A program made the translations under genes and the position numbers. DNA of 64,000 nucleotides from Ruminococcus sp. (GTDB taxonomy: Bacteria; Bacillota_A; Clostridia; Oscillospirales; Ruminococcaceae): positions 62,001 through 126,000 of the forward strand of contig NZ_JAIKXF010000090.1 of assembly GCF_024684275.1 (NCBI RefSeq), in the 5' to 3' direction. Below, piece after piece: positions 57,279 through 64,000 of this stretch. The notes beneath the pieces were generated by a model, which saw only the letters and a program-made list of their open reading frames with translations, was not told where the DNA came from and did not search any database. The first letter of the stretch is position 1. Each line of letters starts with the position of its first letter.

Positions 57279-59117
57279 ATGTGCGGAATAGTTGGATTTA
57301 CAGGCAAGAGACAGGCAGCACCCATACTGCTTGACGGACTTTCAAAGCTTGAATACAGAGGTTATGACTCAGCAGGTATCGCAGTTCGTTTAGGTGATAA
57401 GGATACCGAGATAATAAAAGAAAAAGGCAAGCTTAAAAAGCTTGCTGATAAGACGGACAACGGCAAAGCTGTAAAAGGCTGCTGCGGTATCGGTCATACT
57501 CGTTGGGCTACACACGGCGAGCCTTCTGCGCTGAACGCTCATCCTCATGCAAGTGATGATGAGAACGTCATCGCTGTTCACAATGGTATCATTGAGAACT
57601 ATCAGGAGCTCAAAGAAAAGCTTGTAAAGTCAGGTTATGAGTTCAATTCACAGACAGATACAGAGGTAGCTGTCAAGCTCGTTGACTATTACTACAAGAA
57701 ATATAGCGAAGGTCCCGTAGACGCAATCGCCCGTGCAATGACGCGTATCCGCGGCTCGTATGCACTCTGCGTAATGTTCAAGGACTATGCAGGAGAGATC
57801 TATACAGCCCGTAAGGATAGTCCTATGATAATCGGTATTGCAGACGGCGAAACATATGTTGCTTCAGACGTTCCTGCAATTCTCAAGTACACACGCAATG
57901 TTTATTACATTGGCAATATGGAGATTGCGCGTCTTGAAAAGGGCAAAGTAACTTTCTATAATATTGACCGCGAGGAGATAACAAAGGAGCTTACTGAGAT
58001 CAAGTGGGATGCAGAGTCTGCTGAAAAGGGCGGATATGAGCATTTCATGATGAAGGAGATCCACGAGCAGCCTAAGGTCATCAAAGATACTATCAATTCT
58101 GTTGTAACTAACGGCAAGGTTCATTTCGACAGTGTAAACCTTACTGACGAGGAAATGCAGCAGATACAGCAGATATACATTGTTGCCTGCGGCAGTGCTT
58201 ACCACGTTGGTGTAGCTGCTCAGTATGTTATCGAGGAGCTCACAAGCTTACAGGTTAGAGTAGAGCTTGCTTCTGAGTTCCGTTACAGAAAGATGAAGCT
58301 CAACAAGAACAGCCTTGTTATCGTAATAAGCCAGTCCGGTGAGACGGCTGATACACTTGCCGCTCTGCGTGAAGCAAAGGAGCAGGGGGTAAAGACTCTC
58401 GCTATTGTAAATGTTGTCGGCTCATCTATTGCAAGAGAGGCAGACAATGTGTTCTATACTCTTGCAGGTCCTGAGATATCAGTTGCAACAACAAAGGCAT
58501 ACAGCACACAGCTTATTGCAGGGTACCTTCTTGCACTTCAGTTCGCTAAGGCAAGAAATGAGATAGAGGAAAAGCGCTATAAGACTCTGCTCGCTGAGAT
58601 AAACACTATTCCCGAAAAGGTTGAGAAGATATTACAGGATAAGGAGCGTATCCAGTGGTTCGCTAACAAGCTTATCAATATCAAGGATGCTTTCTTTATT
58701 GGTCGTGGTATCGACTATGCTATCGGCATGGAGGGCAGCCTCAAGCTCAAGGAGATAAGCTATATCCATTCTGAGGCTTATGCTGCTGGCGAACTCAAGC
58801 ATGGTCCTATCAGTCTTATTGAGGACGGTACAATAGTTATCAGCGTTGTAACTCAGGAGAATCTTACTGAAAAGACTATCAGCAATATGGTAGAGGTAAA
58901 GAGCCGAGGAGCTCATCTCATGGCTGTTACAACAGCAGGAAATTATTTTATCGAAGATACTGCTGAGTTTGTATCATATGTTCCGAAGATCGATCCGCTG
59001 TTTGCAGGAAGTCTGTCGGTAGTACCGCTCCAGCTTCTTGGTTACTATGTTTCTATCGGCAAGGGTTTTGATGTGGACAAGCCGAGAAATCTGGCTAAGA
59101 GTGTTACGGTTGAATAA
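57279..59117 (+). CDS. glmS: Glutamine-fructose-6-phosphate aminotransferase
   Basis: 612-aa GlmS, making glucosamine-6-phosphate, the entry to cell-wall amino sugars and to the GDP-route for legionaminate. N-terminal nucleophile Cys2 in MCGIVGFTG, CGIGHTRWATHGEPS, HNGIIENYQELK, and two SIS domains from about 290 (SQSGETADT; C-terminal end PRNLAKSVTVE). AAAGGAAATAAATT precedes the ATG. No glmS ribozyme is visible in the 229-nt upstream gap. Whether this is the only glmS in the cell is unknown. Confidence 0.97.
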   Translation: MCGIVGFTGKRQAAPILLDGLSKLEYRGYDSAGIAVRLGDKDTEIIKEKGKLKKLADKTDNGKAVKGCCGIGHTRWATHGEPSALNAHPHASDDENVIAVHNGIIENYQELKEKLVKSGYEFNSQTDTEVAVKLVDYYYKKYSEGPVDAIARAMTRIRGSYALCVMFKDYAGEIYTARKDSPMIIGIADGETYVASDVPAILKYTRNVYYIGNMEIARLEKGKVTFYNIDREEITKELTEIKWDAESAEKGGYEHFMMKEIHEQPKVIKDTINSVVTNGKVHFDSVNLTDEEMQQIQQIYIVACGSAYHVGVAAQYVIEELTSLQVRVELASEFRYRKMKLNKNSLVIVISQSGETADTLAALREAKEQGVKTLAIVNVVGSSIAREADNVFYTLAGPEISVATTKAYSTQLIAGYLLALQFAKARNEIEEKRYKTLLAEINTIPEKVEKILQDKERIQWFANKLINIKDAFFIGRGIDYAIGMEGSLKLKEISYIHSEAYAAGELKHGPISLIEDGTIVISVVTQENLTEKTISNMVEVKSRGAHLMAVTTAGNYFIEDTAEFVSYVPKIDPLFAGSLSVVPLQLLGYYVSIGKGFDVDKPRNLAKSVTVE

Positions 59118-59120
59118 GAA

Positions 59121-59148
59121 TCAAAGCTGTCCTTATGGACAGCTTTGA
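59121..59148. terminator. Hairpin after glmS
   Basis: TCAAAGCTGTCC ttat GGACAGCTTTGA, perfect 12-bp stem but no strong T run after it, so termination may be partial. Confidence 0.5.
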
Positions 59149-59187
59149 CGTATAAAACATCTTTTAAAAGAGGAAAGAGGTAATAAA

Positions 59188-60216
59188 ATGGCTACAATTT
59201 TACTCGCAGGCGGAGCAGGCTACATAGGTTCCCACACAGCAGTTGAACTTTTAAATGCAGGCTATGATGTAGTAGTTGCAGACAACTACTCAAACAGCTG
59301 TCCCGAATCAATCAAGAGAGTTGAAAAGATAACAGGCAAGTCGGTTAAGCTTTATGAGCTGGACATCAAGGATAACGCAAAGCTTGCAGAGGTCTTTAAG
59401 GAAAACAAGATAGACGCTGTTATCCACTTTGCAGGACTTAAAGCAGTAGGCGAGTCTGTACAGAAGCCTATTATGTACTATCGCAACAACATTGATACTA
59501 CACTTGCACTTCTTGAAACAATGAAGGAGTTCAACGTAAATAACATCATATTCAGTTCATCTGCAACTGTATATGGTGAAGCTAACCCTGTTCCATATTT
59601 TGAGACAATGCCTCGCGGAGCTTGTACCAATCCCTACGGCTGGACCAAGTCCATGATGGAGCAGATATTCGAGGATGCTGCAAAGGCTGACGAGAAGCTG
59701 TCCGTAATACTTCTCCGTTACTTCAATCCTATCGGAGCTCATGAGTCCGGTATGATAGGCGAGGATCCACAGGGAATCCCGAATAACCTCATGCCTTATG
59801 TATCACAGGTGGCAGTAGGAAAGCGCGAGTGCCTTACTATTTTCGGCAACGATTACCCAACAGCTGATGGTACCTGCACCCGTGACTATATCCATGTTGT
59901 TGATCTTGCAAAGGGACACGTTAAGGCTATCGACTATATTCTCAAGAACGACAAGTGCTGCGAGATATTCAATCTCGGAACAGGTACTCCATACAGCGTA
60001 ACCGAGATAGTTGACACCTTTGAGAAGGTAAACAATATCAAGGTAAACCATGTATACGGACCAAGACGTGCGGGCGATCTTGCTGAATGCTATGCTAATG
60101 CTGACAAGGCATTAAAGGTTCTTGGCTGGAAGACCGAGAAGTCTCTGGAAGATATGTGCCGTGATTCATGGAACTGGCAGAAGAACAATCCTAACGGCTA
60201 TAATAAGGCGAAGTAA
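59188..60216 (+). CDS. galE: UDP-glucose 4-epimerase
   Basis: 342 aa. GGAGYIGSHTAVELL, AGLKAVGESVQKP, SSSATVYG, the catalytic Tyr-Lys in YGWTKSMMEQI and RYFNPIGAH. Interconverts UDP-glucose and UDP-galactose, or the N-acetyl forms, for glycan synthesis. GAAAGAGGTAATAAAATG gives the ribosome site. Length is normal. Confidence 0.97.
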   Translation: MATILLAGGAGYIGSHTAVELLNAGYDVVVADNYSNSCPESIKRVEKITGKSVKLYELDIKDNAKLAEVFKENKIDAVIHFAGLKAVGESVQKPIMYYRNNIDTTLALLETMKEFNVNNIIFSSSATVYGEANPVPYFETMPRGACTNPYGWTKSMMEQIFEDAAKADEKLSVILLRYFNPIGAHESGMIGEDPQGIPNNLMPYVSQVAVGKRECLTIFGNDYPTADGTCTRDYIHVVDLAKGHVKAIDYILKNDKCCEIFNLGTGTPYSVTEIVDTFEKVNNIKVNHVYGPRRAGDLAECYANADKALKVLGWKTEKSLEDMCRDSWNWQKNNPNGYNKAK

Positions 60217-60294
60217 TACTGATACAGTATAATGTAAGTAATGTATGAATAACTAAAGAGTTATTGACACAGTCAGGATATTGAAGGAGTTTTT

Positions 60295-61326
60295 ATGAAA
60301 TATGTATTAATTTCAAAGTATAGAAACAGTATAATGGGGGTAGCTGCTATCATAATAGTTATCATGCATTATTTTGTAGAATTGTATCCTCACTTATTGC
60401 CATCAGCTGTGGAAACAATTATAAAAAGAGGCAATATCGGTACTGATGTTTTCCTTTTCGTATCAGGAATGGGGTTGTTTTTTTCAATGTCAAAAAACAA
60501 CAGACCAAAAGATTTTTATCTAAAAAGAATCAAGAGGGTTATTCTTCCGACATTATTTATCTCTCTGCCATACTGGTTGATATTAGGAATGGTTATCAAC
60601 GGTGATTCATTTGGTATGTTCTTACTGAACTGGACAGGCATTTCACTTTGGACACATGGCATAAGGGTGGTATGGTATGTTTCTTTGATAGTCGTTCTGT
60701 ATTTTTTCTATCCTTTGATATACAATCTGCAAAAAAAGAATACATATATGTTGTTAGCAGTAATGGCAGTGGTATATTCAGCAATAGTTGTTTTATTTGT
60801 ATGTTTTCCTTCTTATTATAATAAAATCGAGATTGCAGTTACCCGTATACCGATATTCCTTATAGGTTCTATGTTCGGTGAAGCTGTTTTTGGCTATGCT
60901 GAGAAAAAACGTACAATAAACATTATAGTTAGTCTTTATATGCTTATCATGCTTGTGATGATGCTTATTGGTATTGTTTTTCAGTCTAAGGCGCATGATC
61001 TTTCAGTAATGCTGTATCGTATTGGCAGCGGTGGAGCTGCTGTTTTGCTTTGCCTTATAATTCCGGCAGTTTTAGAAAGATTCAAACTCGAAAAGATTAA
61101 TAATCTTTTGGCGAAAGTTGGAGCAATATCATTGGAACTGTATTTAATACACGTATTTATCAAAAATACTATAAGCAAAATGGAATGGGGAAATAACAGT
61201 GGGGCGGCTGTAAAGCTTATGATAATTGCTATTGCTGTGACGCTTGCATTTATACTTAGTTTTGCAGTGTCATATTTAGAGCACGGAGTTATGAATAAAA
61301 AACAGCGTTCAGTGCAAAGCAATTGA
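60295..61326 (+). CDS. Acyltransferase-3 family membrane protein
   Basis: 343 aa with about ten helices. IMGVAAIIIVIMHYFVEL, with the conserved His in helix I, is followed by GNIGTDVFLFVSGMGLFFSM and FYLKRIKRVILPTL, as in OafA/YrhL-type enzymes that O-acetylate surface glycans using cytosolic acyl-CoA. GAAGGAG lies 8 nt before the ATG. It is the last gene inside the element, 208 nt before the right core. Confidence 0.88.
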   Translation: MKYVLISKYRNSIMGVAAIIIVIMHYFVELYPHLLPSAVETIIKRGNIGTDVFLFVSGMGLFFSMSKNNRPKDFYLKRIKRVILPTLFISLPYWLILGMVINGDSFGMFLLNWTGISLWTHGIRVVWYVSLIVVLYFFYPLIYNLQKKNTYMLLAVMAVVYSAIVVLFVCFPSYYNKIEIAVTRIPIFLIGSMFGEAVFGYAEKKRTINIIVSLYMLIMLVMMLIGIVFQSKAHDLSVMLYRIGSGGAAVLLCLIIPAVLERFKLEKINNLLAKVGAISLELYLIHVFIKNTISKMEWGNNSGAAVKLMIIAIAVTLAFILSFAVSYLEHGVMNKKQRSVQSN

Positions 61327-61450
61327 AACTATATAATACCATGACAATTGACCTAATGGCATTAAGCTAACAGAATAAGGAAAGAAATCAGGAGTTAGTT
61401 CGATAATTTGATATAATCCCTGATAAATGTAAGAGCTTATTTTGATGTTA

Positions 61451-61633
61451 TTATTTCTTCGATATATGTAACCTGTCATTTAAATTTTTCATGGCAGTGC
61501 AGAACAGGAGCTCATGTGTCAATGATGTCAGTGAGGGGTCACCCTCACGTATACGCATAGTTCTGCGTATCTCTTTTGGAATGACGACTCGACCGAGGTC
61601 ATCTATTCGTCTGACGATACCTGTTGCTTTCAT
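61451..61633 (-). pseudogene. spoVT: spoVT 5' portion (AbrB-type DNA-binding half), truncated at the element junction
   Basis: 60 codons. Residues 1-33 (MKATGIVRRIDDLGRVVIPK...RTMRIREGDP) are the near-invariant N-terminus of SpoVT, a swapped-hairpin AbrB-like DNA-binding domain. The next 27 residues (SLTSLTHELLF...) come from the element and have no family match. The second hairpin strand needed for the fold is lost, so it is probably inactive. AAGGAG lies 9 nt before the ATG. The missing 147 codons are at 15470-15913. Confidence 0.93.
61518..61543. other. Right attachment junction of the integrative element
   Basis: Arm GTCAATGATGTCAGTGA (61518-61534) then core GGGGTCACC (61535-61543), followed by spoVT 5' sequence. 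The arm is the inverse of the left arm at 15924-15940. In an excised circle the two arms would flank the core as a 44-bp dyad centred on the TC at 61539-61540. Confidence 0.85.
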
Positions 61634-61684
61634 AGGTCAATTCTCCTTGATTCTGCAATTTTTGGCAGTTGTAGGCTGCATGGA

Positions 61685-61713
61685 TAGTATTTGCAAATTA
61701 TTTGAAATTATGC
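61685..61713 (-). promoter_or_regulatory. spoVT: Possible sigma-G-like promoter of spoVT
   Basis: On the minus strand GCATA (61709-61713) is followed after 17 nt by AATACTA (61685-61691), near the sigma-F/G pattern (GHATR ... CATnHTA). In B. subtilis spoVT depends on sigma-G. The match is partial. Confidence 0.3.
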
Positions 61714-61752
61714 TAAAGCTCTGCCATAAGTGCTTGCTTACCTATGTTCAGA

Positions 61753-61781
61753 TTGATAATTTCGATGACAAGTGATATAAT
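61753..61781 (+). promoter_or_regulatory. Sigma-A promoter of the DUF2520 gene
   Basis: TTGATA (61753-61758), 17 nt, TATAAT (61776-61781). A leader stem AATAACCG / CGGTTATT (61793-61820 region) follows before the start at 61882. Confidence 0.8.
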
Positions 61782-61881
61782 TAATGTGAACTCAATAACC
61801 GTCGTAAGGCGGTTATTGTCATGAACCATGTTCGTGGGAGAAAGTGAAAGCTATAAATAAACAAGCTATGAGGTGAATAAT

Positions 61882-62721
61882 ATGAAGATCGGATTTATAG
61901 GTGCAGGCAAGGTAGGCTTTTCGCTTGGGAAATACTTCGCAGAAAACGGATTGGAAATATCGGGATATTACAGCCGCTCGGAGAGCTCAGCCCGTGAAGC
62001 AGCCAATTTCACGGATTCAAAGCTTTTTCAGTCTGTGGAAGAGCTCATTTCTGCAAGTGATGCTGTTTTTCTTACGGTCACCGACGGCGCTATAAAAGAA
62101 ACTTATCTCTCACTTCCAAAGGCACTTCTTTTGGGTAAGCAGCTGTGCCATTGCAGCGGAGCGATGTCTGCTGAGGAGGCATTTCCCGATATAGCTGAGT
62201 ATGGTGCAAAGGGGACTTCAATACACCCTCTTTTTCCTGTAAACAGCAAAAAAGATTCTTACAAGGAGCTGAAAAACTCCTTTTTTTGTATAGAGGGGGA
62301 CTGCGCTGAGGAGTGGAATGATATTTTTTCGTCTTTTGGCAACACAACCCGCATAATTGACAGTAATATCAAGAAACGCTACCATGCTGCCTGCTGTATA
62401 GCAAGCAACCTTGTATGCGGTCTTGTGGAGGAGAGCGCTGAGCTCCTTGAACAGTGCGGTTTCACAGCAGATGAAGCTCTTTCTGCTCTTGAGCCTCTTG
62501 CAATGAGCAATATACGGCGTATCTTTGCAGTTGGACCTACAGACGCGCTGACAGGACCTGTTGAGCGTAATGACGTTTCTACGGTAAAGAAACATATTTC
62601 CTGCATAAGCGGTGAGAACAACTCTGAAATATACAGAGCTGTCACAAAAAAGCTTACAGAAATGGCGCAGAAGCGCCACCCGGAGTCAGATTATACAGAA
62701 ATGAAATCGATTCTTAGGTAA
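61882..62721 (+). CDS. Rossmann-like DUF2520 protein
   Basis: 279 aa. N-terminal NAD(P) motif GFIGAGKVGFSLG, HCSGAMSAEEAF, TSIHPLFPV and C-terminal helices (YHAACCIASNLV, LTGPVERND) match the Rossmann-like plus DUF2520 two-domain family, which looks like ketopantoate or hydroxyacid reductases. Next to panB and panC it may serve pantothenate synthesis, for example ketopantoate reduction; this is inference. ATG 61882 follows GAGGTG. Confidence 0.85.
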   Translation: MKIGFIGAGKVGFSLGKYFAENGLEISGYYSRSESSAREAANFTDSKLFQSVEELISASDAVFLTVTDGAIKETYLSLPKALLLGKQLCHCSGAMSAEEAFPDIAEYGAKGTSIHPLFPVNSKKDSYKELKNSFFCIEGDCAEEWNDIFSSFGNTTRIIDSNIKKRYHAACCIASNLVCGLVEESAELLEQCGFTADEALSALEPLAMSNIRRIFAVGPTDALTGPVERNDVSTVKKHISCISGENNSEIYRAVTKKLTEMAQKRHPESDYTEMKSILR

Positions 62722-62829
62722 TTGTAACCAATACAAAAGCTATTGTTCATGATTTGTTCATATTCGTGTGTTATACTATTCTTGTATCTTATCCGTTTTG
62801 CGGAAAGGTAACATCTAACAAGGAGAAAA

Positions 62830-63675
62830 ATGAATATGAAGAACACTGTTTCAACCCTTCTGAAGCAGAAGCAATCAGGTGACAAGATCACGATGCTTAC
62901 TGCTTACGACTACACGACGGCAAAGATCATTGATGAGTGCGGTGTGAATGCTATTCTTATCGGTGATTCACTGGGAATGGTCATGCTTGGCTATGAGAAC
63001 ACGCTTCCTGTTACTATGGAGGATATGATACATCATACCGCCGCAGTTTCAAGAGGCGCAGAGAATGCTTTTATAGTTGCAGATATGCCTTTCATGTCCT
63101 ATCAGGTCAGCGTACAGGACGCTGTTATCAACGCAGGCAGACTCATTAAAGAGGGCGGCGCTAATGCTGTAAAGCTTGAGGGCGGCGCAGAGGTCTGCGA
63201 GCAGATAAGAGCTATCGTAAATGCGTCTATTCCTGTTGTCGCACACCTGGGACTTACTCCACAGTCGGTAAACGCATTCGGCGGCTTCAAGGTGCAGGGC
63301 AAGAGCCTTGACAAGGCTAAGAAGCTTATCGTGGACGCATTGAAGATACAGGAGGCTGGCGCTTGTGCAGTTGTGCTGGAGGGTATTCCCGCAAGGCTTG
63401 CGGACATCATTACAAAGAAGCTTTTTATCCCGACTATCGGTATCGGCGCAGGAAAAGGCTGCGACGGACAGGTACTGGTATATCAGGATATGCTGGGGCT
63501 TACCACAGGTCATACGCCTAAATTCGTTAAGCGTTTTGCAGATGTGGGTACGGTAATGCGTCAGGGTATCACTGATTATATCAATGAGACCAAAGATGGT
63601 GCATTTCCTGCTGAGGAGCATACCTACGCTATCGAAGATGATGTTATCGAACAGCTTATGAGGGAGGAAAAGTGA
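62830..63675 (+). CDS. panB: 3-methyl-2-oxobutanoate hydroxymethyltransferase
   Basis: 281 aa, first committed step of pantothenate synthesis using 5,10-methylene-THF (supplied by FolD chemistry). [55 protein letters not shown] and [14 protein letters not shown] are family blocks. AAGGAG lies upstream of the ATG. One base separates its stop from panC. Confidence 0.98.
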   Translation: MNMKNTVSTLLKQKQSGDKITMLTAYDYTTAKIIDECGVNAILIGDSLGMVMLGYENTLPVTMEDMIHHTAAVSRGAENAFIVADMPFMSYQVSVQDAVINAGRLIKEGGANAVKLEGGAEVCEQIRAIVNASIPVVAHLGLTPQSVNAFGGFKVQGKSLDKAKKLIVDALKIQEAGACAVVLEGIPARLADIITKKLFIPTIGIGAGKGCDGQVLVYQDMLGLTTGHTPKFVKRFADVGTVMRQGITDYINETKDGAFPAEEHTYAIEDDVIEQLMREEK

Positions 63676-63676
63676 A

Positions 63677-64000
63677 ATGAGAGTTGTAAAGACTATTGAT
63701 GAAGTTCGCGCACAGGTTAAGGAATGGAGAGCACAGGGACTTACGGTTGGTCTCGTTCCTACAATGGGGTATCTCCATGAGGGACACGCAAGCCTTATCG
63801 ACGCTTCTCACCGTGATAACGACAGGACTGTTGTGTCTGATTTCGTTAATCCCATGCAGTTCGGACCAACTGAGGACCTTGAAAGCTATCCTCGTGATAT
63901 AGAGCGTGATGCAAAGCTGGTCGAAGAACACGGCGGCGATATTATCTTCAATCCAGAGCCGTCAGAGATGTACCATGAGGGATTTTCGTCCTTTGTGGAT
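63677..64000 (+). CDS. panC: Pantothenate synthetase, cut by the window end
   Basis: The first 108 codons: VGLVPTMGYLHEGHASLID contains the HIGH-type ATP site, and VSDFVNPMQFGPTEDLESYPRD is diagnostic. Condenses pantoate with beta-alanine. GGGAGG lies 10 nt upstream, at the panB end. The remaining part is outside the window. Confidence 0.97.
   Translation, partial: MRVVKTIDEVRAQVKEWRAQGLTVGLVPTMGYLHEGHASLIDASHRDNDRTVVSDFVNPMQFGPTEDLESYPRDIERDAKLVEEHGGDIIFNPEPSEMYHEGFSSFVD

Larger units (their letters stand above)
15923..61534. mobile_element. 45.6-kb serine-recombinase integrative element inserted in spoVT
   Basis: Both ends abut halves of one gene (spoVT) in the same orientation, share the 9-bp core, and carry inverted inner arms typical of a serine-integrase attP. 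The predicted circle is 45,621 bp. The recombinase lies at the left end, as is usual for such elements. Cargo: dockerin proteins, rhamnose synthesis, a legionaminic-acid surface-glycan locus, glmS and galE. I see no relaxase, coupling ATPase, replication, phage structural or antibiotic-resistance gene, so it may be a passive island moved only by its recombinase, or a skin-like developmental element. Confidence 0.85.

Noticed and set aside
15923..61534. Prophage or conjugative element
   Set aside because: No capsid, tail, lysis, relaxase, coupling ATPase or replication genes are seen between the junctions.
1..64000. CRISPR arrays, tRNA or rRNA genes
   Set aside because: No regularly spaced repeats and no recognisable tRNA or rRNA sequence were noticed when reading the window.

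Overview
The window looks like the chromosome of a cellulosome-forming Ruminococcus-type Firmicute (order Eubacteriales). Reasons: several secreted proteins end in type I dockerins of the Ruminococcus style (repeats such as 'INAVDAS...LSYYA'), gram-positive Shine-Dalgarno sites and consensus sigma-A promoters precede most genes, there is a T-box leader, and spoVT, M16 ymfF/ymfH and DUF1846 genes are present. The genus is an inference.

Layout. 1-15.4 kb is ordinary core genome: a truncated Na+ symporter; the ymfF-ymfH-lgt-folD operon; a zinc-ribbon membrane protein and a lipoprotein; a lone type IV pilin-like gene; then a minus-strand set led by a T-box (small membrane protein, uvrA, zeta-like kinase, tyrS); then a DUF1846 gene. 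61.6-64 kb is core genome again: DUF2520 protein, panB, panC (cut by the window end).

Between them lies the main discovery. The sporulation regulator gene spoVT is split. Its first 33 codons lie at 61535-61633 and its last 147 codons at 15470-15913, both on the minus strand. Joining them gives a 180-residue SpoVT, the normal family size. The inserted 45.6 kb begins with a large serine recombinase gene that reads in frame into the spoVT 3' half. Both junctions share a 9-bp core (GGGGTCACC), and joining the two inner flanks recreates an attP with 17-bp inverted arms matching at 15 of 17 positions. I read this as a 45.6-kb recombinase-borne integrative element that interrupts spoVT. Integration would swap the C-terminal tails of SpoVT and the recombinase.

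Element cargo, left to right: recombinase and a small companion protein; SDR and GyrI-like proteins; secreted dockerin proteins (a duplicated-domain protein, a cohesin-dockerin protein, a CE3-dockerin-CE15 esterase, and a BspA-like leucine-rich protein broken by one in-frame TGA); small metabolic genes and a ZIP transporter; rmlACBD for dTDP-rhamnose; and, divergently, a ~20-kb surface-glycan locus. That locus has a PglC-like initiating transferase, LicD/TarI-type genes, Wzy, Wzx, a sialyltransferase-like enzyme, and a complete set of genes for CMP-legionaminic acid by the GDP-sugar route (legB, legC, ptmE, legH, legI, legG, legF). It ends with a YhcH/NanQ protein, glmS, galE and an acyltransferase. 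No conjugation, phage or replication genes are visible in the element.

How it fits together: the element looks like a cell-surface module (nonulosonic-acid glycan, rhamnose, cellulosome components) parked in a developmental regulator gene. Whether excision is developmental, as for skin-type elements, or rare cannot be told from sequence alone.
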